DNA of 11,301 nucleotides. Origin: an uncultured bacterium. GTDB lineage: Bacteria; Actinomycetota; Coriobacteriia; Coriobacteriales; Eggerthellaceae. Location: positions 1-11,301 of the forward strand of contig CAJMLT010000043.1 in assembly GCA_905214325.1 (NCBI GenBank), read 5' to 3'. Positions 1 through 7,038 of the stretch are shown in pieces; the first letter of the stretch is position 1, and every line of letters begins with the position of its first letter. Below the pieces are notes generated by a model. That model saw nothing but the letters and a program-made list of their open reading frames with translations, did no database searches and had not been told where the DNA came from. A program made the position numbers and the translations under genes.

Positions 1-49
1 CTTATGGCATCGTCCCCTGCTTCTCGTTCTGATCCTGTATCTTGAATCT

Positions 50-69
50 GCGGGGGGCTTGCCCCCCGC
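50..69 (+). terminator. GC-rich hairpin, possible terminator of an upstream gene
   Basis: GCGGGGGG (50-57) pairs perfectly with CCCCCCGC (62-69) around a CTTG loop. It starts 5 nt after a possible stop codon at 43-45. There is no T-run behind it, so it is either a weak or non-canonical terminator or a transcript-stabilising hairpin. Confidence 0.4.
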
Positions 70-89
70 GCAGGCTCGACCCGATCCCC

Positions 90-111
90 CTCCATCACTT
101 CGGTGGGGGGG
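90..111 (+). other. UUCG-tetraloop hairpin
   Basis: CAC (96-98) and GTG (103-105) close a TTCG loop with the favourable C-G closing pair. The stem continues outward with one T-G pair (95/106), one A-G mismatch (94/107) and pairs 93-108 through 90-111. It follows the hairpin at 50-69, so the two may act together at the end of an upstream transcript. No T-run follows. Confidence 0.3.
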
Positions 112-265
112 CGCTCGTCCTTGGGCAACCGGGCGCGTCCTTCGCTTTTGCATCGGGTGAACAGGCGGGACTGTGTTAGGCTTAACGGAAAGAGGCCGAG
201 CGTAACTCGCGAGATACTGCATCGGCGGCTTCTTCCGGGATGGACGAGAGAGTAGGAGCCGGACT

Positions 266-1468
266 ATGCAGTATCGCGACAACCCGAAAAACGGTCAACG
301 TCTTTCGGCGCTCGGTTTTGGCTGTATGCGCTTTCCTTCATCGTCTTTGGGTTCCATCGATATCGATGCTGCGGAGCGGTTGGTCACATCCGCTGTCGAT
401 GCCGGCATCAACTACTTCGACACCGCCTTCCTCTATCGCAACAACGAAGCCGCCCTCGGTGAGATATTCAAGCGCAACCCGGGCCTGCGGGAAAAGATCA
501 ACATCGCCACGAAGCTTCCGCAGCCCCTGTGCAAAAAGGAATCCGACTTCGATTCCTACTTCACCCGCGAATTGGAAAGCCTGGGGGTTGAGGCCGTCGA
601 CTATTACCTCATCCACAACATGGGATCGCTGGCCGACTGGACGCGCCTGGTGGATTTGGGTATAACGTCTTGGATCGACGATCGCAAACGGGACGGCAGC
701 ATCGTCAACATAGGGTTTTCCTTCCATGGGCCCGAAGGTGAATTCATTCGACTCGTCGATGCCTACGATTGGGATTTCGTACAAATCCAATACAACTACC
801 TCGACGAACACAATCAAGCGGGCAAGAGCGGCTTGGAGTATGCCGCCTCCGCCGGTCTGCCTGTCATCATCATGGAGCCCCTGTTGGGCGGCGTGTTGGC
901 TGACAAGCTTCCCGCGGCGGTAGGCGATCTGTTCGCCGAGAAGCCCTGCTCGGCCACCCGCACAATCGAAACGCCGGTTGCGTGGGCGCTTCGTTGGGTG
1001 TGGAACCACCCGGAAGTGACGGTGGTCTTGTCGGGGATGAACGAACCCTCCCAGCTATCCGAAAACGTGGCAATCGTGGAAACCGCCCTGCCGAACGCCT
1101 TGGACGCGGATGATCGTGCCGTGATCGAGCGGGCGAGGGATACCTTCCGTGAAAGTTACAAGGTCCCCTGTACGGGCTGCAACTACTGCATGCCCTGCCC
1201 GCAGAAGGTGACGATCCCCGGTACCTTCGCCGCCTATAACGCGTCGTATGCATTGGGGTGGTATCAGGGGGAGAAAACCTATGTGATGAACATCAACCCC
1301 TACGGCGATCAGGTGAAATGGGCCGGCAATTGCACGGCGTGTGGCGCGTGCGTGAAGAAGTGCCCCCAACACATCGATATTCCCACCGAACTCCAACGGG
1401 CCCGCAAACGCATCGAACCGTTCTACATCCGCTGGGGTGTGAACATCATGCGGAAATTCACGCGGTAG
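266..1468 (+). CDS. Aldo/keto reductase with C-terminal 4Fe-4S ferredoxin domain
   Basis: A 400-residue cytoplasmic oxidoreductase. Residues 1 to about 290 form an aldo/keto reductase TIM barrel with the usual catalytic tetrad visible: Asp52 (YFDTA), Tyr57, Lys83 (ATKLP) and His117 (LIHN). The C-terminal part carries two cysteine clusters, Cys302/305/308/311-Pro and Cys356/359/362/366-Pro. The second has the classic C-x2-C-x2-C-x3-C-P spacing of ferredoxins; the first has x2 before its last Cys. This architecture matches the known iron-sulfur branch of the family (COG1453), common in anaerobes, where electrons may come from or go to ferredoxin-like clusters. The substrate is unknown. The start is fixed by AGGAG at 254-258, seven bases before the ATG. 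It converges on the minus-strand gene ending at 1521 and looks monocistronic. Confidence 0.94.
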   Translation: MQYRDNPKNGQRLSALGFGCMRFPSSSLGSIDIDAAERLVTSAVDAGINYFDTAFLYRNNEAALGEIFKRNPGLREKINIATKLPQPLCKKESDFDSYFTRELESLGVEAVDYYLIHNMGSLADWTRLVDLGITSWIDDRKRDGSIVNIGFSFHGPEGEFIRLVDAYDWDFVQIQYNYLDEHNQAGKSGLEYAASAGLPVIIMEPLLGGVLADKLPAAVGDLFAEKPCSATRTIETPVAWALRWVWNHPEVTVVLSGMNEPSQLSENVAIVETALPNALDADDRAVIERARDTFRESYKVPCTGCNYCMPCPQKVTIPGTFAAYNASYALGWYQGEKTYVMNINPYGDQVKWAGNCTACGACVKKCPQHIDIPTELQRARKRIEPFYIRWGVNIMRKFTR

Positions 1469-1520
1469 TAGAACGGTTCGGAACAGGCCGGGGCCGGTGC
1501 GCTTTTCGGACGCGTCCGCT
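1469..1520. other. Short convergent intergenic gap with palindrome
   Basis: These 52 bases lie between two converging stop codons. They contain a perfect 12-base palindrome at 1507-1518 (CGGACGCGTCCG) preceded by TTTT, and a G/C-rich GGCC-GG-GGCC stretch just before it. Neither is a convincing intrinsic terminator, since the palindrome leaves no loop and the T-run is on the wrong side for plus-strand transcription. Confidence 0.3.
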
Positions 1521-1862
1521 CTAGTGCGAGCAGGAACACGACGAAGAGGGAACGCCGTGCTTGACGCGCTCGGATTCCTCGGAGCGCTTCGCGTCGTTGA
1601 AGCGATCGAGCGTGCCGACGAGGTAACCGGTGATGCGGCGGATGCGCTCGAAGGGAACGGAGCGGTACCCGTAGTGGATGCCGGCTTCTTCTCCGTCGAT
1701 TTCCACCTTCATCCAGCACAGATTCTTTTCAGGGTTCATGGTGCGCTCACGGGTGATGTAGGCGTTGAGCTCTTTATCGGTGACGCGCACATCGTGGTCG
1801 TTGGCGTATTCGATGGCGATATCGATCCCGGAGAGGGTTTTTTCTTCATGTAGGACAGCCAT
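1521..1862 (-). CDS. Stand-alone NrdD-type glycyl-radical domain protein
   Basis: A 113-residue protein on the minus strand. Residues 75-102 read R-R-I-T-G-Y-L, then R-F-N-x2-K, then E-R-V-K-H. From memory this is the same order and spacing as the C-terminus of class III (anaerobic) ribonucleotide reductase NrdD, where the Gly before Tyr carries the radical; here that would be Gly79. The catalytic barrel of NrdD is absent, and so are the four zinc-ribbon cysteines that normally precede the radical loop. Only Cys49 and a C-terminal SSSCSCSH tail hold cysteines. Short proteins of this kind are usually annotated as anaerobic ribonucleoside-triphosphate reductase; a radical-bearing replacement part, as YfiD/GrcA is for pyruvate formate-lyase, is an inference. 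The start is supported by AGGAG at 1872-1868 (minus), five bases from the ATG. No nrdD or nrdG lies in the window. Confidence 0.85.
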   Translation of the reverse strand: MAVLHEEKTLSGIDIAIEYANDHDVRVTDKELNAYITRERTMNPEKNLCWMKVEIDGEEAGIHYGYRSVPFERIRRITGYLVGTLDRFNDAKRSEESERVKHGVPSSSCSCSH

Positions 1863-2102
1863 GGGAACTCCTAATTGTTATTCAATGTATAGCATTTATG
1901 GAACGCTCTGAATGATAGGGGCAAACGCGCCCTCTGTAAAGCCATATTTTGTGGGAATTTCTTCATATTGCCAAAATTGCCACAACATATAGTGTTTTTG
2001 CAGAACCGGGTCTTTTTGCGGAAAAGCGCTACCGTTTTTGCGTGTTAGATGGCACAATAGTCCACGAGAAACAAACTACCCAGCGCATCTCGAGGAGTCG
2101 GC
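1863..2102. promoter_or_regulatory. Divergent intergenic region between the glycyl-radical gene and dnaE
   Basis: This 240-base AT-rich region must hold promoters for both directions. For dnaE, candidates are a TATAGT box at 1988-1993 and TTGTGG (1949-1954) with CAAAAT (1972-1977) at 17-bp spacing; neither is strong. A direct repeat ATTGCCA-AA-ATTGCCA occupies 1967-1982 and may be a protein-binding site. On the minus strand TATACA lies at about 1891-1886, just upstream of the AGGAG of the glycyl-radical gene. The dnaE ribosome binding site is AGGAG at 2093-2097, five bases from the ATG. A 66-codon frame at 1949-2149 overlaps dnaE and has no coding support. Confidence 0.4.
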
Positions 2103-5100
2103 ATGGCATTCGTGCATCTACACAACCACACGGAATATTCCCTTCTTGACGGAGCCACCCACATCTATGACATGGTGAAACGTGCGGCCGATCTCGGTAT
2201 GCCCGCCGTCGCCATCACCGACCACGGTGTCATGAGCGGTGTTCCCGAATTGGCGGAAGCCTGCGATAAGGTCAAGGCCGAGACGGGCATAGAGGTCAAG
2301 CCGATTTTCGGATGCGAGGTCTACTTCACCACCGACAGCAGCTTGAAGCGTGAAGGCAAGCAGCGCCTTCACCACATGATCCTTCTGGCCAAGAACAACG
2401 TCGGGTATCACAATTTGGTGAAGCTGGTCAGCGAATCGCATGTCGAGAACTTCTACTATCGCCCCCGTACCACCTTCGAGATGCTGGAGAAGTATTCCGA
2501 GGGCATCATTGCGACAAGCGCCTGTATCGCCGGCATCATTCCGCGTCTCATCGACGACGGGCAGTTCACCGACGCTGTCGAATGGGCACGCAAGCTTTCC
2601 GCGCTCTACGAACCCGGGGATTTCTACATAGAGCTGCAGGATCAGGGCATCACCACCAACGCCGGCATGTCCCAGCTTGAAATGAACCGCAAGCTCACGG
2701 AAATCGCCCAGCAGTTGGGGCTCAAGACCATTGCCACGAACGACTTCCATTACCTCACGCAGGAGGACGCGCGTGCCCAGGATGTCATGTTGTGCATCGG
2801 CACCAACTCCGTGGTAAGCGCCGAAAAGCGCTTCAAATTCCCCAACGACCAGTTCTACATGAAAACCGAAGAGGAAATGCGCGCAGCTCTGAAGGAATTC
2901 CCCGAAGCGTGTGACAACACCGTCGAGGTGGCGGCGAAGTGCGATGTCACCCTTGAGCGCGACAGCATTCTGCCGCGCTTCCCCCTGCCGGAAGGCGAAA
3001 CGGAGGAATCGTATTTCCGCAAACAGTGTCTCGTGGGACTCCACCGTCGTTACGGCGAAGAACTGCCCACCGAAGTGGTCGAGCGCTACGAACACGAAGC
3101 GGATGTCATCATCAGCCAGGGATTCCCCGCATACTTTCTCATCGTGCAGGAATACATCCAGTGGGCACGCGATAACGGCATCGGCGTCGGGCCCGGCCGT
3201 GGTTCGGCGGCAGGCTCTATCGTGGCTTACGCCCTGGGTATCACCGACCTCGATCCTTTGGCCAACGGCCTGCTGTTCGAACGTTTTCTGTCGGTCGAGC
3301 GCGTGGAGATGCCCGATATCGACGTTGACTTCGACGATGACCGCCGCGGTGAGGTGATCGATCACGTCCGCGAGGTGTACGGCGAGGACCACGTTGCCGG
3401 CGTCATCACCTTCGGTACCCTGAAGGCGAAAAACGCCATCCGCGACTCCGCGCGTGTTCTGGACTATCCCTACGCCACGGGTGATCGCCTGTCCAAGCTG
3501 ATCGGCAAGGCATCCACCATCAAGGAAGCGTTGGAGACCGAGGTCGATTTCCGCGACGCCTACGAAAAGGAAACGGACAGCCGTGATGTCATCGACGCGG
3601 CCATGTCCATCGAAGGGCACGTGCGCGGCGAAGGCGTGCATGCGTGTGCGACCATTATCTGCCGCGACCCCATGGCCGATCATATTCCCATGAAGCGCGA
3701 CACCAAAGGTGGCGGCATCATTACGCAATACGATGGCCACTACACTCCCGACTTGGGTATGCTCAAGATGGACTTCTTGGGCCTGCGTACGCTGGGCGTG
3801 CTCACGCGCGCCTGCAACAACGTCAATGCGCGCTATGGCCTCAATATCGTCCCCGAAGACCTCCCTCTCGACGACGAGGGTGCTTTCGACCTGATGTGTA
3901 ACGGAAACATGGACGGCTTGTTTCAGGTGGAAAGCGATCTGTACGTCACGCTGTTCGCCCGCATGAAACCGCGCCAATTCTCCGACGTCGTGGCATCGAT
4001 CGCCCTCAACCGTCCCGGCCCCTTGGAGTCCGGCATGGTGGAGGATTTCGTCCTGCGCAGCCAAGGGAAGGCTCCCGTCTACTATTACGACGATCGCCTG
4101 CGTCCCATTCTCGAAGAAACCTACGGCACCATCGTCTATCAGGAACAGTTGATGCAGATCTCCATGGCCATGAGCGGCTTTTCGGCCGGTAAGGCGGATC
4201 GTCTGCGTAAGGCCATGGGTAAGAAGAACCTGGAGATCATGGCCCAGCTCAAGGATGACTGGTGTAACGGCGCGGTCGAAAACGGCTTCGCCCTCGAAGT
4301 CGCCCAGAAGATCTGGAGTGACGCCGAGGAATTCGCGAAGTATGCGTTCAACAAGTCGCATTCGGCTGCGTATGCGGTGCTGGTCATGCGCACGGCGTAC
4401 CTGAAGGCGCACTATCCCAACGAATACATGGCGGCTACGCTGTCGAGCTACATGAACAAGAACGAGCAGCTCATCCGCTATATCGCGAGCTGCAATCATA
4501 CGGGCATTCCCGTTTTGCCGCCTGACGTCAATTCCTCCAATCTGGAATTCACGCCGCTTGATGAAGGGATTCGTTTCGGTCTTGCCGGCGTCCGTGGTGT
4601 GGGCGGGAAGATCGCTCAGATCATCATCGATGAGCGCGAGGAAAACGGGCCGTTCACGTCGTTGCACGACTTCATAAATCGCATCGATGCCTCAAGCTAC
4701 AACCGTAAAACCCTCGAAGCCCTCATCAAGTCGGGGGCGTTCGATTCAACCGGATACACGCGCAAGCAGTTGATGTATTTCGTCGACGAGACAACGCTTC
4801 TCGAAGAAACCGCCAAGCGGCAGAAGGATCGCAGTGCCGGTCAGGTGAGCATGTTCGACATGTTCGCCGATGAACCCGAAATGGGATTCTCGGATTCCGT
4901 CCCCGAGCCCGACGGGGTGGAGTGGGATAAGAAAACGCTTCTGGCCTACGAAAAGGAAATTCTCAAGATGTACGTATCGGATCATCCGCTGCGCCCCTAT
5001 GAGAACTACCTGAATCGCACGGCTACCTACACCATGGCCAAACTGCTCGACCGCACGTCGGGCATAAAATCGGCGACATTCGCCGGCATGCTTTCCGACG

Positions 5101-5564
5101 TGAACGTGCGCCGCACGAAGCGGGGCACGTTGATGGCGTCTTTCAATCTGGAAGACACCACCGGTCATGTCGAATGTGTCTGCTTCGAATACGAGAAGCA
5201 ACAGGACGCCATCTATGAAGACGCGATCGTTACGGTGAAGGGTAAGTTCGAAGTGAACGATCGTGGCGTGCAGATCGTCGCCTACGAGGTAAGCCGTCTT
5301 GAGCTTTCGGAAGAGGAGATGAATGCCGAGCCGGTCCGCATGGAGCTCACCGTACAGTCCAAGGAGCTCAATTCGGTGACGTCGACGCGCTTGCTCGATA
5401 TTCTCAAAACCCATCCCGGCAACGATTCGATCATTCTCTATGTCCTTCAGTCCGACGGTAAACGGGTGAGGGCGGAATTGCCGGTTACCATCGATGCGCG
5501 GGATGCCCGCCTCAAATCCTATCTGCATGATCTGTTCGGTCGTACGGTATGGAAAGCGTCCTAG
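2103..5564 (+). CDS. dnaE: DNA polymerase III alpha subunit (replicative DnaE)
   Basis: At 1153 residues this is full length for DnaE (about 1160 in E. coli). It catalyses chromosomal DNA synthesis in the replisome. Residues 1 to about 220 form a PHP domain in which all the expected metal ligands appear present: His7, His9, Asp16, His41, Glu72, His91, Cys141, Asp214 and His216. The polymerase palm shows the GPGRGSAAG motif (364-371) and the catalytic aspartates Asp405 and Asp407 in PDIDVDF, with Asp557 in KMDFLGL as the third. A helix-hairpin-helix region lies near 805-880. The beta-clamp binding motif is QVSMF at 914-918. An OB fold spans about 990-1065, followed by a short C-terminal domain. 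An intact PHP site suggests intrinsic proofreading, as described for mycobacterial DnaE1; this is inference. It overlaps no neighbour and ends 11 bases before truA. Confidence 0.98.
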   Translation: MAFVHLHNHTEYSLLDGATHIYDMVKRAADLGMPAVAITDHGVMSGVPELAEACDKVKAETGIEVKPIFGCEVYFTTDSSLKREGKQRLHHMILLAKNNVGYHNLVKLVSESHVENFYYRPRTTFEMLEKYSEGIIATSACIAGIIPRLIDDGQFTDAVEWARKLSALYEPGDFYIELQDQGITTNAGMSQLEMNRKLTEIAQQLGLKTIATNDFHYLTQEDARAQDVMLCIGTNSVVSAEKRFKFPNDQFYMKTEEEMRAALKEFPEACDNTVEVAAKCDVTLERDSILPRFPLPEGETEESYFRKQCLVGLHRRYGEELPTEVVERYEHEADVIISQGFPAYFLIVQEYIQWARDNGIGVGPGRGSAAGSIVAYALGITDLDPLANGLLFERFLSVERVEMPDIDVDFDDDRRGEVIDHVREVYGEDHVAGVITFGTLKAKNAIRDSARVLDYPYATGDRLSKLIGKASTIKEALETEVDFRDAYEKETDSRDVIDAAMSIEGHVRGEGVHACATIICRDPMADHIPMKRDTKGGGIITQYDGHYTPDLGMLKMDFLGLRTLGVLTRACNNVNARYGLNIVPEDLPLDDEGAFDLMCNGNMDGLFQVESDLYVTLFARMKPRQFSDVVASIALNRPGPLESGMVEDFVLRSQGKAPVYYYDDRLRPILEETYGTIVYQEQLMQISMAMSGFSAGKADRLRKAMGKKNLEIMAQLKDDWCNGAVENGFALEVAQKIWSDAEEFAKYAFNKSHSAAYAVLVMRTAYLKAHYPNEYMAATLSSYMNKNEQLIRYIASCNHTGIPVLPPDVNSSNLEFTPLDEGIRFGLAGVRGVGGKIAQIIIDEREENGPFTSLHDFINRIDASSYNRKTLEALIKSGAFDSTGYTRKQLMYFVDETTLLEETAKRQKDRSAGQVSMFDMFADEPEMGFSDSVPEPDGVEWDKKTLLAYEKEILKMYVSDHPLRPYENYLNRTATYTMAKLLDRTSGIKSATFAGMLSDVNVRRTKRGTLMASFNLEDTTGHVECVCFEYEKQQDAIYEDAIVTVKGKFEVNDRGVQIVAYEVSRLELSEEEMNAEPVRMELTVQSKELNSVTSTRLLDILKTHPGNDSIILYVLQSDGKRVRAELPVTIDARDARLKSYLHDLFGRTVWKAS

Positions 5565-5568
5565 GAAG
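5563..5568 (+). promoter_or_regulatory. Ribosome binding site that decides the truA start
   Basis: AGGAAG overlaps the dnaE stop codon (TAG, 5562-5564) and sits seven bases before ATG 5576. The upstream in-frame ATG at 5549, inside dnaE, has no purine-rich sequence before it. The arrangement implies translation of truA coupled to termination on dnaE. Confidence 0.65.
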
Positions 5569-5575
5569 CCCGTCT

Positions 5576-6829
5576 ATGGTACAGATTCCCCCCGAAGCCT
5601 CCGACCCCTCTTCTGCTGCGCTGCAGGTGGTTCTCGCGCTGCGCGTTTCCTACAACGGTGCGCCGTTTTCGGGTTTTGCCCGTCAGCCGGGTCAACTCAC
5701 CGTGCAGGGCAATATCGAAGAGGCGTTGGCTATGATATTTCGCCACCCCATCGAAACCACCTGCGCCGGAAGAACCGATTCGGGGGTTCACGCGCGCGGT
5801 CAGGTGGTGAGCTTCAGCTTGTCCACGGATGAGTGGATCGAGCGCAGCGAATATAAGTTTCTCCGCTCCATCAACGCGCTCACCCATGAAGATATCGCCA
5901 TACGCGACCTTGCACGCAAACCGTTGGATTTTTCGGCACGCTTTTCGGCGCGCCTGCGCGAATATCGCTATTTCATCTGCACCGACCGCTCTGCTCCCTT
6001 GCTGATGAAGAATTTCTCCTGGCATCTGGCCAAGCCGCTCGATGTTCCCGCTATGCGGGAAGCGGCCGCCCATCTTATCGGCGAACACGACTTCCGTAGC
6101 TTCTGCATGGCGGCTTCCGCGGAAGGGAAAAGCACGTTTCGTCACGTTTCGCAGATCACCGTCGAAGAAGAGGAGCTGTGGGGGGAGAATCTGGTCGTCA
6201 TCACGGTCAAAGGCAACGCGTTTCTCCATTCCATGGTGCGTACCATCGTGGGCACTTTGGTTGCCGTCGGCTTGGGCAACCGTGAGCCGTCTTGGGTTTT
6301 CGACGTGTTGGCTGCCTGCGACCGCAGTGCCGCAGGGGAAAACGCCCCGGCTGCCGGACTGGTGTTCTGGCAGGTCGACTACGAAGGCGAGCGGCTCTAC
6401 GATCCGGAGCGGAAAAGGGGAGAGGCCGAAACGGAACATGCTTCCCGTGCTTCTCGGTCTCACCGTCGTGAAGCCCGCTCCCATAAGGAATTCGTCATTC
6501 CCCGCGGCGATGGGGCGGCGCCCGTCAGTGGGGCATTCCTGTCGGACGTGAAGGAAGATCCCGATGCGTTCGATCTCGAACGGGATTACAGTGCCCTCAA
6601 GGATCCCGATGCGCTATCCTCGCAGCCTATGCTTCTCGATAGGATAGATGTGTTCGGCGAAGTGATCCTCGACGAACCCTCCGAAGTGGAGGAAGGTGCC
6701 CTTTCCCGTGATATCGCCCGGAAGCGCTATCCTTTTCAGATGAAGGCCGGCCCCGTGGAGTCCGCCGAAGAAAGTTCGGACCAGTCGTGCGATTCGGCCG
6801 TCATTCCGCCCGATCCCGACTGCGCTTGA
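5576..6829 (+). CDS. truA: tRNA pseudouridine synthase A with C-terminal acidic extension
   Basis: Converts uridine to pseudouridine at tRNA positions 38-40 in the anticodon stem-loop. Taking the ATG at 5576 gives 417 residues. The catalytic motif AGRTDSGVHA is intact with Asp68 as the nucleophile. Other family landmarks are RVSYNGAPFSGF near the N-terminus, SARFSARLREYRY in the middle and FLHSMVRTIVGTL in the second half. The canonical enzyme ends near residue 271 (LVFWQVDYE); typical TruA is about 245-280 residues. The remaining roughly 145 residues are charged and mostly acidic, with an Arg/His-rich patch (about 288-307) at the start and serine/proline-rich ends, and match no domain I recognise. 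It keeps the same base composition as its neighbours, so it is part of the gene and not a readthrough artefact. It is probably co-transcribed with dnaE. An alternative start at 5549 would add nine residues. Confidence 0.93.
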   Translation: MVQIPPEASDPSSAALQVVLALRVSYNGAPFSGFARQPGQLTVQGNIEEALAMIFRHPIETTCAGRTDSGVHARGQVVSFSLSTDEWIERSEYKFLRSINALTHEDIAIRDLARKPLDFSARFSARLREYRYFICTDRSAPLLMKNFSWHLAKPLDVPAMREAAAHLIGEHDFRSFCMAASAEGKSTFRHVSQITVEEEELWGENLVVITVKGNAFLHSMVRTIVGTLVAVGLGNREPSWVFDVLAACDRSAAGENAPAAGLVFWQVDYEGERLYDPERKRGEAETEHASRASRSHRREARSHKEFVIPRGDGAAPVSGAFLSDVKEDPDAFDLERDYSALKDPDALSSQPMLLDRIDVFGEVILDEPSEVEEGALSRDIARKRYPFQMKAGPVESAEESSDQSCDSAVIPPDPDCA

Positions 6830-7038
6830 TTCCACTCAGGTTCCGATTAGGGGATAAACAAGAGGGCGATCGGAGTCCTGCGGAGCCCACCGCAAACCGT
6901 TCGGGGCCCTTCATCCGCTGTTGAACCCGCATAGGGAGATGTGGGCTCATTTCGCGGAAAATCCATATATAATCTATCTATTTGTATCGGACGCGATGCG
7001 ATGGGGCTTCCTTTCGCATCGAAACGCGAAAGGACTAT
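6830..7038 (+). promoter_or_regulatory. Promoter and structured leader of the transporter gene
   Basis: A perfect TATAAT at 6968-6973 is the best -10 in the window; the -35 is weak (GCTCAT, 6945-6950, 17-bp spacing). Two competing pairings lie upstream: GAGCCCAC (6883-6890) with GTGGGCTC (6941-6948), and CCCGCAT (6926-6932) with ATGTGGG (6939-6945, one G-T pair), a local hairpin followed by a short T-run. The second may end truA transcripts. Downstream of the -10, CGATGCGA (6994-7001) pairs perfectly with TCGCATCG (7014-7021) around 12 bases, eight bases before the AAGGA (7030-7034) of the transporter. No riboswitch class was recognised. Confidence 0.5.
6994..7021 (+). promoter_or_regulatory. 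Leader hairpin just upstream of the transporter RBS
   Basis: An 8-bp perfect stem (CGATGCGA/TCGCATCG) with a 12-base loop lies in the predicted 5' untranslated region, about 20 bases after the expected transcription start and eight bases before AAGGA. It could stabilise the mRNA or modulate initiation. It has no T-run, so it is not a terminator. Confidence 0.5.

Larger units (their letters stand above)
1..265. other. Leader/intergenic region before the reductase gene
   Basis: No convincing complete gene lies here. Frame 1 is open from the left edge to a TGA at 43-45 (last residues ASSPASRSDPVS), so the window may begin in the tail of an upstream plus-strand gene. This is weak, because another frame is also open to about position 160. 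Two G/C-rich hairpins follow at 50-69 and 90-111. A near-palindrome GTTAGGCTTAAC sits at 175-186 (one G-T pair) and could be an operator or part of a promoter. No good -35/-10 pair was found. The AGGAG at 254-258 serves the next gene. Confidence 0.4.

Noticed and set aside
2118..4667. An 849-codon open frame on the minus strand opposite dnaE
   Set aside because: It lies entirely opposite a textbook DnaE. In GC-rich genes with strong third-position bias the opposite strand often stays open. It shows no domain, and its low-complexity His/Val/Gly-rich sequence is typical of antisense frames.
5561..6484. A 307-codon minus-strand frame opposite truA
   Set aside because: It is a shadow of the truA coding frame, with no ribosome binding site and no family features.
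6982..7038. An upstream TTG start for the transporter
   Set aside because: It has no Shine-Dalgarno and would overlap the leader hairpin and add a charged segment absent from the family. ATG 7039 has AAGGA before it.
6830..7038. A riboswitch upstream of the transporter
   Set aside because: No conserved core of a known class was recognised. The pairings are short and do not form a multi-helix aptamer that I can support.
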